A stretch of 64,000 nt of DNA from Ailurus styani (Eukaryota > Chordata > Mammalia > Carnivora > Ailuridae): the NCBI GenBank assembly GCA_002007465.1, contig LNAC01000064.1, positions 5,353,408-5,417,407 of the forward strand, read 5' to 3'. The number at the start of each line of letters is the position of its first letter. Positions within the stretch are counted from its first letter, which is position 1. A model generated the notes under the pieces. The model saw nothing but the letters and a program-made list of their open reading frames with translations. It made no database searches and was not told the DNA's origin. Below, in pieces: positions 1 to 11,790 of the stretch. The translations under genes and the position numbers were made by a program.

Positions 1-86
1 AGCTGCTATACCTATACTTGTTTAAAATCTATGATGCCTTGGAATAAGTTTGTCTTTGTTCATCTAAACATTGATTACTCCTAGAG

Positions 87-1855
87 TAGTGGTTCTCAAA
101 CTTCTTGGATATAGGATACTCTTAAAACAGACTGAGGATGTCAAAGAGCCTTCGTTTATATGGGTTATACCTCCTGGTATCTACCATATTATAAATTAAA
201 ATATATTATTTAGATATATATTAATTTATTTCAAAACAATAAGACTAATTACTATTGTCTAATTACACCTATATAAACAACTCTATTTTCCATAACAGCA
301 AAAAACATTTTAGCGAGAACAGTGGTATGCTTTACATTTTGCAAACACCTTTAGTGTCTGGCTTCATAAAAGACAGCCTGGATACCTGCTTTTGCATTTA
401 ATTTTACTGTATCATAAATAATTTGAAGCATATGAAGACAATCTGGCTACATACACATACAAACGTAACTGGAAAAAGGATTGTCTTAAGAGTTTTTTCA
501 GATAATTGCATTCTTCTTTGATATTACACAAAAATTAGTGGTTGACAGGGCCTGGGGCAAAGGGGAAAAGATGGGAAAATGGAGTGTGACTGGTAATGGG
601 TGCAAGATTTCTTTTTGGGAAGAGGAAAAAGTTAAAAATCTACACTGTGGTGAGAGCTGTACAACTCTGCAGATAGACCGAAATCTTACACTTTAACAAA
701 ATAAATTTTATAGTATATCTCAAAATAAAGCCGATTAACAAAAAAGACAGAAAAGCAAAGAAAGACAGAATACCATGTGTGGGCTTAGGGAGGGTCAAGA
801 GTAGGAAGAGAGACTTGAGTCACAGGCAGGGCCTTTAGGTTATGCTCAAGACTGTGGAGTAAGAGCAATGGGGAGTCATGAAGAGTTTTAAGCAGAGGAA
901 GGAAAAAATATCACGCCAAAAATTCTCAAGTGGTAGTTTCTTAAAAATTGTTGCAATATGAAATTTGTATCGATGAACTTTCCCATATTCTATTGGTCTA
1001 TCTTGCACTTTGAATGAATCTTTTACACTTGCCTGATTTTGTAACATGCAAGCATTGGTCATTTGGAAAATACTGGTTCACTGAGCTACACACATCTTCT
1101 AAAATGTTAAAATATTCCATTGTATACAGTATTTTTAAAAAGCACATTTATTAATATCATAACTGATCTCATCAGAAAGTCTTTACGCACTGGGATGCTG
1201 ACAAGCTCATGGTGGCAGATACAAATTTTCCAAATTTCTAATTTTCACTTGGAAACGAATCATTGTGTCATTTGCAATAAATAATGAATGTTGTTTTCCT
1301 TGAAGTGACAAGATCATCTTGACTGTTTTTGAGAAAACGTCTGCAAATACCCAAGTCTAAATCACCATGGCCTCTCTATCAGCTCTTCTTTCAGGTTAAA
1401 ATGGATAAAGTGGCTAGTCCAGACTATAACTCAACTATATGGGTGTTTTTCCTTAAGCCAACCTGTTCTTCACTACACAGCACACTGTATGTATACTTCC
1501 CATTTCATCATACAAAATAATTAAAAAGCATGTGTTCAAAGGTCAAGATTTAATAAAACTAATAATGATCATTTTTACAGCTTAAGGACTCTTAAGTGAA
1601 ACTGGCATTCTTTTTCTTTTTAATTTTGAGTGGACTGCAATAAAGAATACAGCTACTAGTAGTTTGGTGTTACCATCATGATTTGTGCTAGCAATACCTG
1701 CTATTGCTTTTGTACCATTAATGCAAATATCAACACAGGGAAAAAGGCAAATTATGTCTCTATTGCTACGAAAACAGTTTTGTCTTCCAGGACCCAAAAA
1801 ATGGTCCCTGAGACTCCTCCTCAGGGGTCCACAAATCACACTTTGAGAAATGTTG
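87..1855. mobile_element. hAT-type DNA transposon remnant, about 1.8 kb
   Basis: The left end reads AGTGGTTCTCAAAC and the right end CACTTTGAGAAATG, a decayed inverted pair typical of hAT-Charlie elements. The inside matches the family also seen at 43262-43932: both left ends carry the same sequence after the TIR, but this copy retains more internal sequence. It is interrupted at about 541-905 by L1-like and other repeat sequence. No intact transposase frame remains. Family name not assigned. Confidence 0.65.
541..905 (+). mobile_element. L1 3'-end-like fragment inside the hAT remnant
   Basis: The text 'ggtaatgggtgcaagatttc' followed by a phrase resembling 'gttgcacaactctg...cactttaaaatggtgaatttta' is typical of old mammalian L1 3' UTRs, ending near 'tctcaaaataaa' at 718-729. 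The remainder, to about 905, resembles another ancient repeat. Confidence 0.5.
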
Positions 1856-2129
1856 CCCACGTAAAATTGAGGGATCATTATTTACTAGCTATGTATTGCT
1901 GGGCAATCCACTAAACTCTTTTTAATGAGCTGGATTTGAAAAAATGATTATATTCCCCTCCAACGCCAACCAAGAGTTATTCATCAGAGTTAAGAGATGT
2001 GAAAATATCTGTATTATTGTAGCATCATAAAAAATGCAAGAGCTTTTTAATATTTATAATGAGTGACATTACTATTTCAATAGGACACCACTGACTTCAT
2101 CCTGAACAACCTGACATGACCAAATTTCA

Positions 2130-2720
2130 CACATTTTCATTTCTACTGTCTCTCTTACTGAAGATTTTTACACTTCTATCTTAATTCAGACCCTCATAAT
2201 CATTGATGCAAGCCTGCTTTGTTTTCACAAATGTTGCTGCCAGCTGAACAAATCTATTTTTATCATACCCCCACCCCATCCTGACCAGTCAAACTTATCT
2301 AGGGCTTTCAGTTGAGTATGTCCAAGTATGCTCTTTTGCTTCAGCTGAATAATGTCTGATTGTGTTCATTTGTTTCTCTCACCTGCCAGAAATGGCCTCC
2401 TTACTTCTAGTTACTGAAATACCACTCACATCCTTAAGAGTCCTATTAAGTCAATCTTTTCTGGCCTCCCAAATAGGATAATCTCAATCCTCTGAATATC
2501 TGGCATTCAAAGACTTGTTACCTGGTATCTTCTCTTGTGCCTGCATTTTTTTTTTTTTAATTTTATTTTTATTCTTTGCCCAAGGGGTACAGGTCTGTGA
2601 AGCTTGTGCCTGCATTTCGTAACTAGAATGCAATCTCTCTGAGGGTTAAGAACATCTTCCATTCTTCTTATTCCCTTCAGCATCTAACAGCACAATGCAT
2701 TCAGCCTAGCTAATGGTCCT
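2130..2720 (+). mobile_element. L2-like LINE fragment
   Basis: The wording and base composition (for example 'tgcaatctctctgagggttaagaacatcttc' class text near 2629) resemble the 3' end of LINE-2. It is strongly diverged. It is interrupted by the 54-bp L1 tail at 2549-2602. Confidence 0.4.
2549..2602 (-). mobile_element. 54-bp 5'-truncated L1 3' tail with TSD
   Basis: The insert starts with a T-run on the plus strand and, read on the minus strand, is a short unique piece ending in AATAAAAATAAAATT plus poly(A). It resembles the carnivore L1 terminus ('taccccttgggcaaa'). Perfect 15-bp duplications CTTGTGCCTGCATTT flank it at 2534-2548 and 2603-2617, showing target-primed insertion. Confidence 0.75.
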
Positions 2721-3307
2721 ATGTGGACTCTGCTAGAGACCAGTATCAATGAAGCACTGACCTTCACAGCCAAATAAAGACCTAGGAAACTATGGTTGTT
2801 TAACTTGCCTTATAGGCTCAAGGTCTATTAACTCTTGTCATATACGGTTTTTAGACAATGTTTTTCTTTGTGAGGTTTACTCAAGTGACAGGGTAAGCTA
2901 TTCAGTATCACAACTGAGAGTGCAATTATTCTATAAGCAAACTGTACTTCTCAAAGTGCCTAAGATATGGCTCTGAGAGGAAAACAAATACACAGTAATG
3001 TGCATTAAGGTTTGTAAGTAAATCTACGATAAGCATCTTTACAAAAAAGGTAATAAAAAGTCTTAAAAAACATATTTAAAACACAAAAACATAGTGCAAG
3101 AGCATAAAAAATTAACTGAAATGAGGTCTCCTAGATTGAAACAAGTTAAAAAGCATACATTCAAGATGCAGATGGCAAAAAAACCACTAGCCATGAGTTG
3201 CAGCATTTACTACTATGCAAAAAGTCAAATCAAATAGGCAGCAAACCAAAGGCAGAAGCTTTGTCCTGAAAAAGCAATAGCAACTGAAAGGAGGCAGTAC
3301 CATCAAA

Positions 3308-3620
3308 TGATTAACAAGTGCACTGGCTTTGGCACCAGAATGAGCTGGATTCGAATGAATCCTACTTCAGAAACTATGAAATGAGTGAAACTGCAAAATC
3401 CCTCCATGCCTCAGAGCCCTTATCTGCCTTGTAGAGATCAGAAATCATACAGAGTAGTAAAAAGCACAGACTTTGAAGTCAGATGGGTCTAGGATAGAAC
3501 TATTTTTAGCAGTTTTGATAAGTTATGCCTCGGGTTTCTTATTTGTAAGACAGGTATAATACCACCTCTTCAGTGCTCTTGTATGCATAAAGTAGCATAT
3601 AAAGACTCTATAAAGTCTTA
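3308..3620 (+). mobile_element. Two adjacent MIR-like fragments
   Basis: Two successive pieces carry MIR-type text. The first has 'gctggattcgaatgaatcc' near 3345. The second, beginning near 3448, has 'agcacagactttgaagtcag' and continues with 'gtataataccacctcttcag'. Both are heavily mutated. Confidence 0.55.
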
Positions 3621-5137
3621 AAAGTACACCCAGTAGGTACCCAGTAACTTATGTCTACTAGATATATATGTATATTCATACATATACACATACCTCACTT
3701 TGCACAGTGCCTGCCATATTACAGATACTTAATATCAATTAATATAATTATTTTCTATCAGAAATTTCAGAATCATTATAAGCTCTAAACTGTAGTTTTA
3801 CATCCTCATACACCCAGTCTATATATGATTCATCGATCAGAAATGAATGGTAGTTCATCAATTACTCCAACTACAAATTTTTCAGGATAATTCAGGAATT
3901 GGAAGCAAGAACAAGCGTAAAATGCTCACTAGTAGAGAGAAAGTCCAGAAATAAAGAAACTTTAGATAGAAAAAGTATAAATCCATATAAGGCATATAAA
4001 CTATTCATTCTGTGAATTCACAATCCCGAAATTGTATCCTTATTTGCTAATACAAGTCATTTACTATTTATTTTTCTGCCAAAGGCCAAATCAGGCGTAA
4101 ATTTAACTCTTCCCCACAACTATCCTTCATTTTAAGCCATCCCACCTACAGCTATCGTGGCCCTAGACCAATTTTATTGGGTTAAAGGGGAGAACTGACC
4201 TTGCCGGTTTTTCAAAGACATCTTGAAATTGCAACCATTAAGAAGCTGTAGCAACTATTTCAAGCTACTATTCTGTAGGACTGGAACTGTTGCATTCTAG
4301 TTCCTAGAAACAACTTACGTACCTCTGGTTATTTTTTTGTTTTGCCTGTCTTTCTTGAAAGGGAGTCACACACGTGAAGGGTTTTAAAAGGTGGGCAGTG
4401 GGGGGGGGGGGACATGAACAGGTAATTAACGTACCAAAAGGATTTAAATGAAAAGTCCCTCTCCTATAGCAGAACAACCCACTGTTAATAGATTTATACA
4501 TTTTGCCTACTTGCAAACTAAACTGAGTCAAATAAAAACTGGATCAGTTCTAACACTGAAAACTGAAAAATGAATAAAATCCCAGGAATGTACCATTTGT
4601 AAGGTATGACAGATTGTCTTATTTGAAAACTTAAGAGTGCACATCCAAACCTTTTAATAATGACCTGAATATAGAACATTCTCTTTTGTTAAAGTCAAAC
4701 TCTCTAATAAGAAGATAATTATATCTCCATCAGAACAGAAATTTGTTTCAACCCTTAATACCACAGAACAATTTTGGTAAGATTTTCATGTTAGAAGTGC
4801 ACTGTTAACAAAGATAACATAATTCTGTTTTCAAATAAGAGGGATGTTACATACCTGGAATCTTACTCATAGAAAAGATGTTCAAGTCACGAGTAAATTC
4901 TCTTGGCAAAATGACTAGTAATCCCACAAGTTTAAAATACTTGGTGATATATCCTTCCTTAAGTAAAAAAATAAAATAACTTACACCTGCACCACTTATC
5001 TGCTATGACAAATTCAGGTTTTCAGTTGTCCTTAAAAGGGGAGTATACATACACTTTTGTGAAACAGAAGATCACCATTTTTATGTTTCTCTCTTTATTA
5101 AGAGCTTTGCATATAATTTCATATGTTCCAAGCTTAC

Positions 5138-5239
5138 CTTTTCATTTTTCTTATCTGTCTCTAAAGGCTGCTTTGCTGTAATACCTCGAGGAGTTCGGAC
5201 AACTTCCTCGTCAGTCACTTCAACAGTCCGTCCATTCGG
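5138..5239 (-). CDS. MTDH: MTDH exon 2 (34 codons)
   Basis: Read leftward, a pyrimidine-rich acceptor ending in CTATGCAG is followed by CCG AAT GGA CGG (P N G R). The exon ends AAT GAA AAG|GTAAGC, a consensus donor. It is exactly 102 bp, so it is phase 0 on both sides and joins exon 1 as KPK-PNGR. The 34 residues begin PNGRTVEVTDEEVVRTP and end ETDKKNEK. This agrees with the human segment PNGRTVEV...KKNEK recalled from memory, with several substitutions in the middle. It lies in the lysine-rich cytoplasmic/nuclear part after the first NLS. It was too short to appear as an obvious open frame and was found from splice signals and protein homology. Exon 3 should lie left of base 1. Confidence 0.96.
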
Positions 5240-5624
5240 CTGCATAGGCAACAGAAAAGAATCTTGTTATCAAACTACTCGACAAGTCAAACCAAAGATT
5301 TATATTCAGGAAACAGAATATACTACAGTCAAATTCTACCCCAACCCAAATTTAAAAGGTTTCTGTACAGCCATGTTATCTAAGATCTGGCCTACTATTC
5401 ATAGTAACTGTGTTTCATAATTTAATTAAAAATGAACCTACAAACAAAACTCTGTACCACAAATGTATTTTCTGTCCAACAAAAAATAATGGACTGAAAG
5501 CAGGAAAAAGGGAACTAAACTGTACTTGCACTCTATCTACCAATTAGTTGCATAATCTCCGAATGTTTCACTCATTATCTTTGAGTCTTATTTCTACATA
5601 TATAGAATGATAGATCCGATCTAT

Positions 5625-5840
5625 TCAAAATTTGTCACGCTTTGTCAGTAAAGAGACAGGAAATATTTTAGGCTTTGTGGGCCATATTGTTTCTGCTGCA
5701 ACTACAAAACTCTGCTACTATAGTACAAAGGCAGACATAGATGAATAAATTAATGAGTCTGGCTGTGTTCCAATAAAGCTTTATTTACAAAACACAGGTA
5801 GAGAACCAGATTTGGTCCATGGACCACAGTTTGTTGGGCT
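5625..5840 (+). mobile_element. Nonautonomous hAT-type element
   Basis: Contains 'atattttaggctttgtgggc', 'gctgtgttccaataaagctttatttacaaa' class text and ends near 'ggaccacagtttgttgggc'. This matches the widespread mammalian hAT MITE that begins CAGGGGTCGGCAAACT. Terminal repeats are decayed. Confidence 0.65.
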
Positions 5841-6526
5841 CCATATTAGATTATCTCTAATGCCCCTTGTAATTCTATTACCTAATGGATCTACTACTGT
5901 TCTGGGGTTAAGAAATTTACCAATCCGCTGCTACAGCTTAAGAAAGGCTACCTCAGCTTTCACACTCCTAAAATAAAATGATAGCTCTTAGAGGTACCCA
6001 TGAATAAGACTAAGTCTGTGAATTCCAAATCTGGCTTTTAATTAGGATCACTCGTTTTAAAGGTTAACCCCCCTCCCCCCCCAAAAAAACATTCCTGAGC
6101 TCTATCACCAGAAATGTATTTAGGATTCAGGAGTTTGAAGAATGGGGTCCAGGTATCTGTATTCTAACCTCTTCTTTATGGATCCTACTACTTCTTTTCA
6201 CTTGGCTAGTCTCCTCATATTCCAACATAGTGAGTTGGTAAATCAATACGCTAGTTTCAGTTGCCTTATTTCCCGTTCTTACAGAACAGACTTCCACCAG
6301 ATTACTCACTATAGCAGAGCCATACTCAAGAAAACAATATGAATGTTCAAGTTTCTACAACTTGACTTTCCCCGAGTTTGTTCAAAATTATCAGGGATAT
6401 ACAGTTAGAGAAAGAGACCATTAATATTTTAAAACCGAATTTGTAGGCTTCCCAAAGATGAATGGCAGAAAAACCAAAACAAAAGCTGTCTTTTAGCTGA
6501 TGAAATTCCCAATTAATCCCAATTTA

Positions 6527-6732
6527 TTTATTTATTTATTTATTAAAGATTTTATTTATTCATTTGACACAGAGAGAGAGATCACAAGTAGGCAGAGAGG
6601 CAGGCAGAGAGAGAGGAAGAAGCAGGCTCCCTGCCGAGCAGAGAGCCCGATGTGGGCCTCGATCCCAGGACCCTGGGATCATGACCTGAGCCGAAGGCAG
6701 AGGCTTTAACCCACTGAGCCACCCAGGCGCCC
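6527..6732 (-). mobile_element. Can-SINE, full length
   Basis: tRNA-Lys-derived head (reverse complement of GGGCGCCTGGGTGGCTCAG) at the right end, CT-rich middle and A-rich tail at the left. Perfect 15-bp TSD ATTAATCCCAATTTA at 6512-6526 and 6733-6747 marks a young insertion. Confidence 0.97.
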
Positions 6733-8319
6733 ATTAATCCCAATTTAATCTGCTGGCTTTTAAGCAACTTGTTGAAGTCAGATGCCAAAACCAGGTCTCC
6801 TCACTCTTCATTTGGTTTTCTTTCTCCTGTGCTATTTTGTCACTTTCCTGCAGCTTCCTCTAATCCGCCTTCCTGTGTATGTTTATGTGTGTGTTTGGGG
6901 GAGGGGGCGCGGAATACTACAAAGAGAAAGTAAGAAAAGCCTGAAAGGAATTTGGACTTAGAGCCATAACCACAACAGGAATATAAAACTGTTTAATTCT
7001 ACTTTCTAATATCACCATCTTACTTGTCAATTCTCATATGCTAGTTCTTAGTTCATACTATCCTCTTTAGCCAGACTTTTTCTGATTTCCTGTGGTCAGC
7101 TTTACCTTTGTATACAAGCCTTACGCCACCCGAGCGATCTGGCAGCTCCAACTACAGTTTCCCACCTCTAACTGCAACTCACAGGCTTACAATTCTAAAA
7201 ACTTCACTTAACTAATCCCTTCAGGAAACTTTCCATCATATACAGCACTTCCACTTTACTCATGTAAATGACTACACTAAATCATTTTAATTTATTTATT
7301 AACTGCTAACAGGTGAGAAATTAAGTGGTTAAAAAATGCCTAAAAAGTTCAATGCAATTCCTTTGAGACCAACTGCAAACACTGCTGATACAGCCTCCCA
7401 AATGAAAGATCTTTCGTCTTAATCAACTAGGAAGTCTGAAGTCCTGTGTCAGTGACTTACAAAGGGAACACTCAGTTTCCATTTCATAGACTCTAAAATG
7501 ACCACCACGCCAGAGGTTGGTCCCACACTGCCAACCTGTCCCAATGTTACTTCCTTCTTTGCAACATAAACTTAAGCAATGGCTGTAACTGCAGCTGTTC
7601 CTTTGGTCTATGCAGGTTTCCCAATGTTCCACTAACTCTGGGGCTTTATATAGCTCTTGCTACTACTAGAAGCAATAATTCCCCAAAATGCCTGATAATA
7701 TGAAACAATAAGCCTCCTTTCCCAAGAATAAAGTCAAAGAGCTCTTGGGCAGCAGGAGAAAAGGATACACTATGGTGGCTATGCCTCTTCTACCCATCAA
7801 AAACACTAATCTGTCCTCTTACTCACCACTAGCAGCATCCTGGAAAATTGTTAACCATATTTAAATCAGCAAATCCAGAAATGGAAGCATATTATGTAGA
7901 TCTGCTCACATGAAAAGTAACTAACTGCAAACCAACACTGTAAATACAGCCTGACTGCCAACCTGGGTTTTAAACAAAAGTATTACCTTCTCTCGTCATG
8001 AAGCCTGAATTTTTATGGTGTGTTTTCATAGATTAGCAATTACATGGGCCTCTTATTGCACCCTAGTATAAAATTTTCTAAAACACTCTGAGGTTCCTTC
8101 CCGGGCCAACCAAGGTTAATTGCATATATAGCATACAATCTGTATTTTAAGTTAGACAAGGACATCCTCCAAATCTGATGAAAATCAACCAGTAACAAAA
8201 GAATGACAATCATTTCTTATTTGGATAAACTCCTTGTAGGCATCGCTGTGTCTGCCTTATTATCATATATTCCCCAACTCCTATGCCAGATTGTTTTAAA
8301 AATGCATTCATGAAAGAAC

Positions 8320-8321
<2 letters not shown>

Positions 8322-8375
<54 letters not shown>

Positions 8376-8389
8376 TGTGTGTGTGTGTG
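8322..8389 (+). repeat. (TG)n microsatellite
   Basis: About 34 TG units, with one GCGCG interruption at 8371-8375. Likely length-polymorphic. Confidence 0.97.
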
Positions 8390-8944
8390 CTGGGAGGGGT
8401 AAACCAGAATGAAAATACCCAGCTGACAATTAAGAAAATAAAATGCAGAAGGGGGACACATAGGGGAGTAGGGTCTCTTATTTAATAATGCCTGATTTAA
8501 ACGAAAGAAAATTCTTCATGTTAGTCAACCTTCAAATTATTAATTCCATACAATTCCATAAACGTTTATTAATTATTTAAGTACCAGGCTCTGGGCTAGG
8601 GACCTCAGGAACAAGGACAAATTAAAGGAATTTGCGCACTAGGAGTTTGGAAGTTCAGAATAAGAAGATATGCTTAATAATAGACATCTACTCCATTTGA
8701 GCAGCCTGCACATATTTGTGGAACTGATTCTAAATTGCAAAAGAACCTACATCTAAGATAAGCATATATAAGGTTTAACATTTGACTTCTTAAATGAAAT
8801 CATTTAGAATCTCATTTTCACTTAGCTATGTAAATTTTATTTCTAGACATAAAATATAAAAACCATGACTTCAAATTACTTGGAAACGCCTTAAGTTTAG
8901 AAACTAGAAGGGCAGTCTACCAACTACCAAAAAAAAAAAAAAAG

Positions 8945-9060
8945 GAATATGAAGACCATGGGCTTTGGAGCTGGACAAAACTGGGATCAAGACTCGACTT
9001 CTGTATTTACTCCTTGTGATTATAAGCGTGTCTTACAGAAGTTTCTTATTAAAATGACAA
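8945..9060 (+). mobile_element. MIR-like fragment
   Basis: The phrase 'ccatgggctttggagctgga' followed by a 'gggatcaagactcgacttctg' class stretch is MIR core-like. Confidence 0.5.
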
Positions 9061-9488
9061 TAAAGGAGAGAACATGGCTATGACGGCTCAAATCCCCATC
9101 CCCATGTTCTAGCACTCAGGGCACTTTTCAAACTAGCAAGCTCAAAATAAATGTTAGGTCTTGGTGGTCAAGAGGGCCAACAAACAATACATATGCTCAG
9201 TACTCCAGACACAAATTCTTTTGGGAAGTTAACAGAATACAAATGATAAGTAAATATATCCTCTCAGAGGCTAGAAATAGTCTAGACTTGCTCTAGAGAC
9301 AGCAATGTAATATTATCTTTCTTTAAAAAACTGCTTATAGTTTCACCACTTTCTAAGAAAAGAAAATTACATCATATTCACTTATGTTCATTCACTCAAC
9401 ATCCAGTAAGTGAACATAGTAGAGTAATATGTAGAAGAACCCTTAAAACCTTGAAACAAAAACAAGTGAGGCCCAACCCCTGACTTCA

Positions 9489-9694
9489 TCTTTTTTTTTT
9501 TTTNNNNNNNNNNNNNNNNNNNNNNNNNNNNNNNNNNNNNNNNNNNNNNNNNNNNNNNNNNNNNNNNNNNNNNNNNNNNNNNNNNNNNNNNNNNNNNNNN
9601 NNNNNNNNNNNNNNNNNNNNNNNNNCCCAGGACCCTGAGATCACGACCCGAGCCGAAAGCAGAGGCTTTAACCCACTGAGCCACCCAGGCGCCC
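9489..9694 (-). mobile_element. Can-SINE containing an assembly gap
   Basis: Poly(T) at 9491-9503 and the tRNA-derived head at 9626-9694 belong to one SINE. The 16-bp TSD CCAACCCCTGACTTCA at 9473-9488 and 9695-9710 is perfect. The body is replaced by Ns. Confidence 0.95.
9504..9625. other. Assembly gap (122 N)
   Basis: A run of 122 Ns lies inside a Can-SINE. The missing DNA is almost certainly just the SINE body, since both ends and the TSD are present and the sizes fit a standard copy. Confidence 0.95.
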
Positions 9695-9829
9695 CCAACC
9701 CCTGACTTCAAAAAGCTTAGAACCTAGCAAAGGAAGAAGACAACATCACATATTAAAATACAAGCCAAAAGGTATACTCTACCCCCTTCTCCCTATCCCT
9801 CAAACCCCAAGCCTTAAAGGCAAACAGTA

Positions 9830-9965
9830 TGGGTTTTGAAGGCAAGCTGAAACCAGGGTTGAATTCCCAAATGTGTGCCACCCTAGACAAGTTACTACTT
9901 CACTGGAGTTTCAATTCTCTTGACTCAAAGTTATATTGAACATACAGGAGGCATAAGTATATATA
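9830..9965 (+). mobile_element. MIR-like fragment
   Basis: 'gggttttgaaggcaagctga', 'agggttgaattcccaaatg' and 'ctagacaagttactacttca' follow the order of the MIR core. Confidence 0.5.
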
Positions 9966-10029
9966 TATAACACCCTTCATAAAGATAAAAGGTAAGATGT
10001 TACAGAAATTTAAGGTGCATCATCTTTAG

Positions 10030-10145
10030 CTGATAGACTATAAGATAGCCTGATAATAACTAATAATTTCCAAGTATTTGCCATGTGCTAACCACCTTGC
10101 TAGGTGCTTTTATACACATCAACTTATCTAATGAACAAGACCTTG
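10030..10145 (-). mobile_element. MIR-like fragment
   Basis: 'tttgccatgtgctaaccacc' and 'gctaggtgcttttatacaca' read as the complement of the MIR 3' part. Confidence 0.45.
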
Positions 10146-10774
10146 CCTCAGTCAGTTTTAGTTTGAAGAGTTCTGATACAAATTCATGATAGAACAATTC
10201 CTTGTCACTTATTTGAAAGCACGAACTGTGTGTCTTTTTCCTGCCAAATGTGAATATATCAATTACATAAACTAAATATACAATAAACTACAGCTTCAGT
10301 CGTAATAACTTATGAAATTATTTTTAAATTCAACTCCAATTTTAAACTCTTAATAACTGAGAGAACAATCTTACAAATAGGGCCTATAATTCAAATCTGC
10401 AAAATCTTGCTGTATATCCTGAGATATTTCCTTTAGTGGTAAAGATCCCTGTTGCCTTCTAAGCAGCTAGCCAAAGACTCAACTCTTTTCAGGATTCCAA
10501 ACTATCTACTTGTTGACTGCATCAGGGATGCTCAGAGCTACTTTCATAGGATAGAGATGACACTCCATGCCTGTCACCTGGCCAGATTATGCTAAGAGGA
10601 TTTCTGAAGAATTCAATACAGTATTATTGGTTACTAGGGTTTTACCTATGATGGGTACTGAGATAAGGACTATATATGATACAGCAGATACACAGCCATT
10701 TACTTTCTTGGATCCTATTGGATGCCCTCTGGAATACTGGCATTCTATGGCACAGTTTGAAAACAACTACCATA

Positions 10775-10902
10775 GGGCGCCTGGGTGGCTCAGTAGGTTA
10801 AAGCCTCTGCTTTCGGCTCAGGTCATGATCTCAGGGTCCTGGGATCGAGGCCCACATCGGGCTCCCTGCTCAGCGGGGAGCCTGCTTCCCCTCTCTCTCT
10901 CT
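10775..10902 (+). mobile_element. Can-SINE, 3'-truncated at an ambiguous base
   Basis: Head GGGCGCCTGGGTGGCTCAG at 10775; the copy breaks off in the CT tract at N10903 with no A-tail and no visible TSD. The truncation is probably an assembly join rather than biology. Confidence 0.9.
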
Positions 10903-11379
10903 NTCGGAGAAGAAAAAGTAAACGTTAAAACTCGTCAAATAACACCAATTCCTCAGAGTTCTTGATTTTGCCTGAATAATAATAATTTAAAAATACTGTC
11001 GAAGCTTTCATGACCTTGAGAAGTAGTGCATTAATCAGTAAGGCCCAAATGCAAAAGAAACCCCAAGTGTTCAGAGGGTTTATTGCTGCTCTTGGTATCT
11101 AAGATAAGCAGAACTATTAAAGGTCTTTTCTAGTAGGCCTCTGGCAGGATAAAAGGACAAGATGAAAAAGCCCTGTCATACAACCAAACAAATGGAGCCA
11201 AAATTCTGGAGCTTAAGTAAAAGTTGTTATTTTCAGTACAAACTTCTGACTCTAAAAGTAAATTTTAGAAGAAATACAGAGAGCTATAACTCACAGGGAA
11301 ATTAGATTTGTTCTCTAAATGGGAACATGCTAGGAAAACCTGAGAGGTACAGCGGAAATAACAGCTGAGTTCATAGACT

Positions 11380-11490
11380 AAAGATTAGGATACCGTTTAG
11401 CCTTTGAAACTCCTTTGCTCTATGATCTTGAATAAGTTATTTAATCTTTATGAATCTCAAGATTATTTTTCTGTACAATGGGGGACATTT
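11380..11490 (+). mobile_element. MIR-like fragment
   Basis: 'gatcttgaataagttattta' and 'ctgtacaatgggggacattt' match the MIR core order. Confidence 0.5.
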
Positions 11491-11588
11491 GTTTTAACTA
11501 TGACTTGGGATTTTTTTTCATCGAATGATTATTCTTTTATTTACTTATTTTCAAATAACTATTCTTTTAGTATTTAAAACTAAGGGGA

Positions 11589-11790
11589 GGGCGCCTGGGT
11601 GGCTCAGTGGGTTGAGGCCGCTGCCTTCGGCTCAGGTCATGATCCCAGGGTCCTGGGATCGAGGCCCACATCGGGCTCTCTGCTCAGCGGGGAGCCTGCT
11701 TCCTCCTCTCTCCTCTCTCTCTGCCTGCCTCTCTGCCTACTTGTAATCTCTCTCTCTGTGTCAAATGAATAAATAAAATCTTTAAAAAAA
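11589..11790 (+). mobile_element. Can-SINE with a 32-bp flank duplication
   Basis: A complete young Can-SINE with tail AAATAAAATCTTTAAAAAAA, then N11791. The 32 bases before the insert (11557-11588) recur exactly after the N (11792-11823), about twice the usual TSD length. Confidence 0.95.

Larger units (their letters stand above)
1..5137 (-). other. MTDH: MTDH intron 2 (partial)
   Basis: It starts at the donor GTAAGC at 5137 and runs off the left edge. The lysine-rich start of exon 3 was looked for and not seen. Contents are an hAT-type transposon with an inserted L1-like piece (87-1855), an L2-like stretch with a 54-bp L1 tail insertion (about 2130-2720), and tandem MIR-like pieces (3308-3620). 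Stretches 1860-2130, 2720-3300 and 3630-5130 are AT-rich with nothing assignable. Confidence 0.9.

Noticed and set aside
6582..6788. Recurrent short peptide GAWVAQWVKASAFGSG in many frames
   Set aside because: Translation of the Can-SINE tRNA-derived head in one orientation; it recurs at 9388, 29271, 31610 and 56212 for the same reason.
8210..8461. Histidine/threonine-repeat proteins
   Set aside because: Translation of the (TG)n microsatellite.
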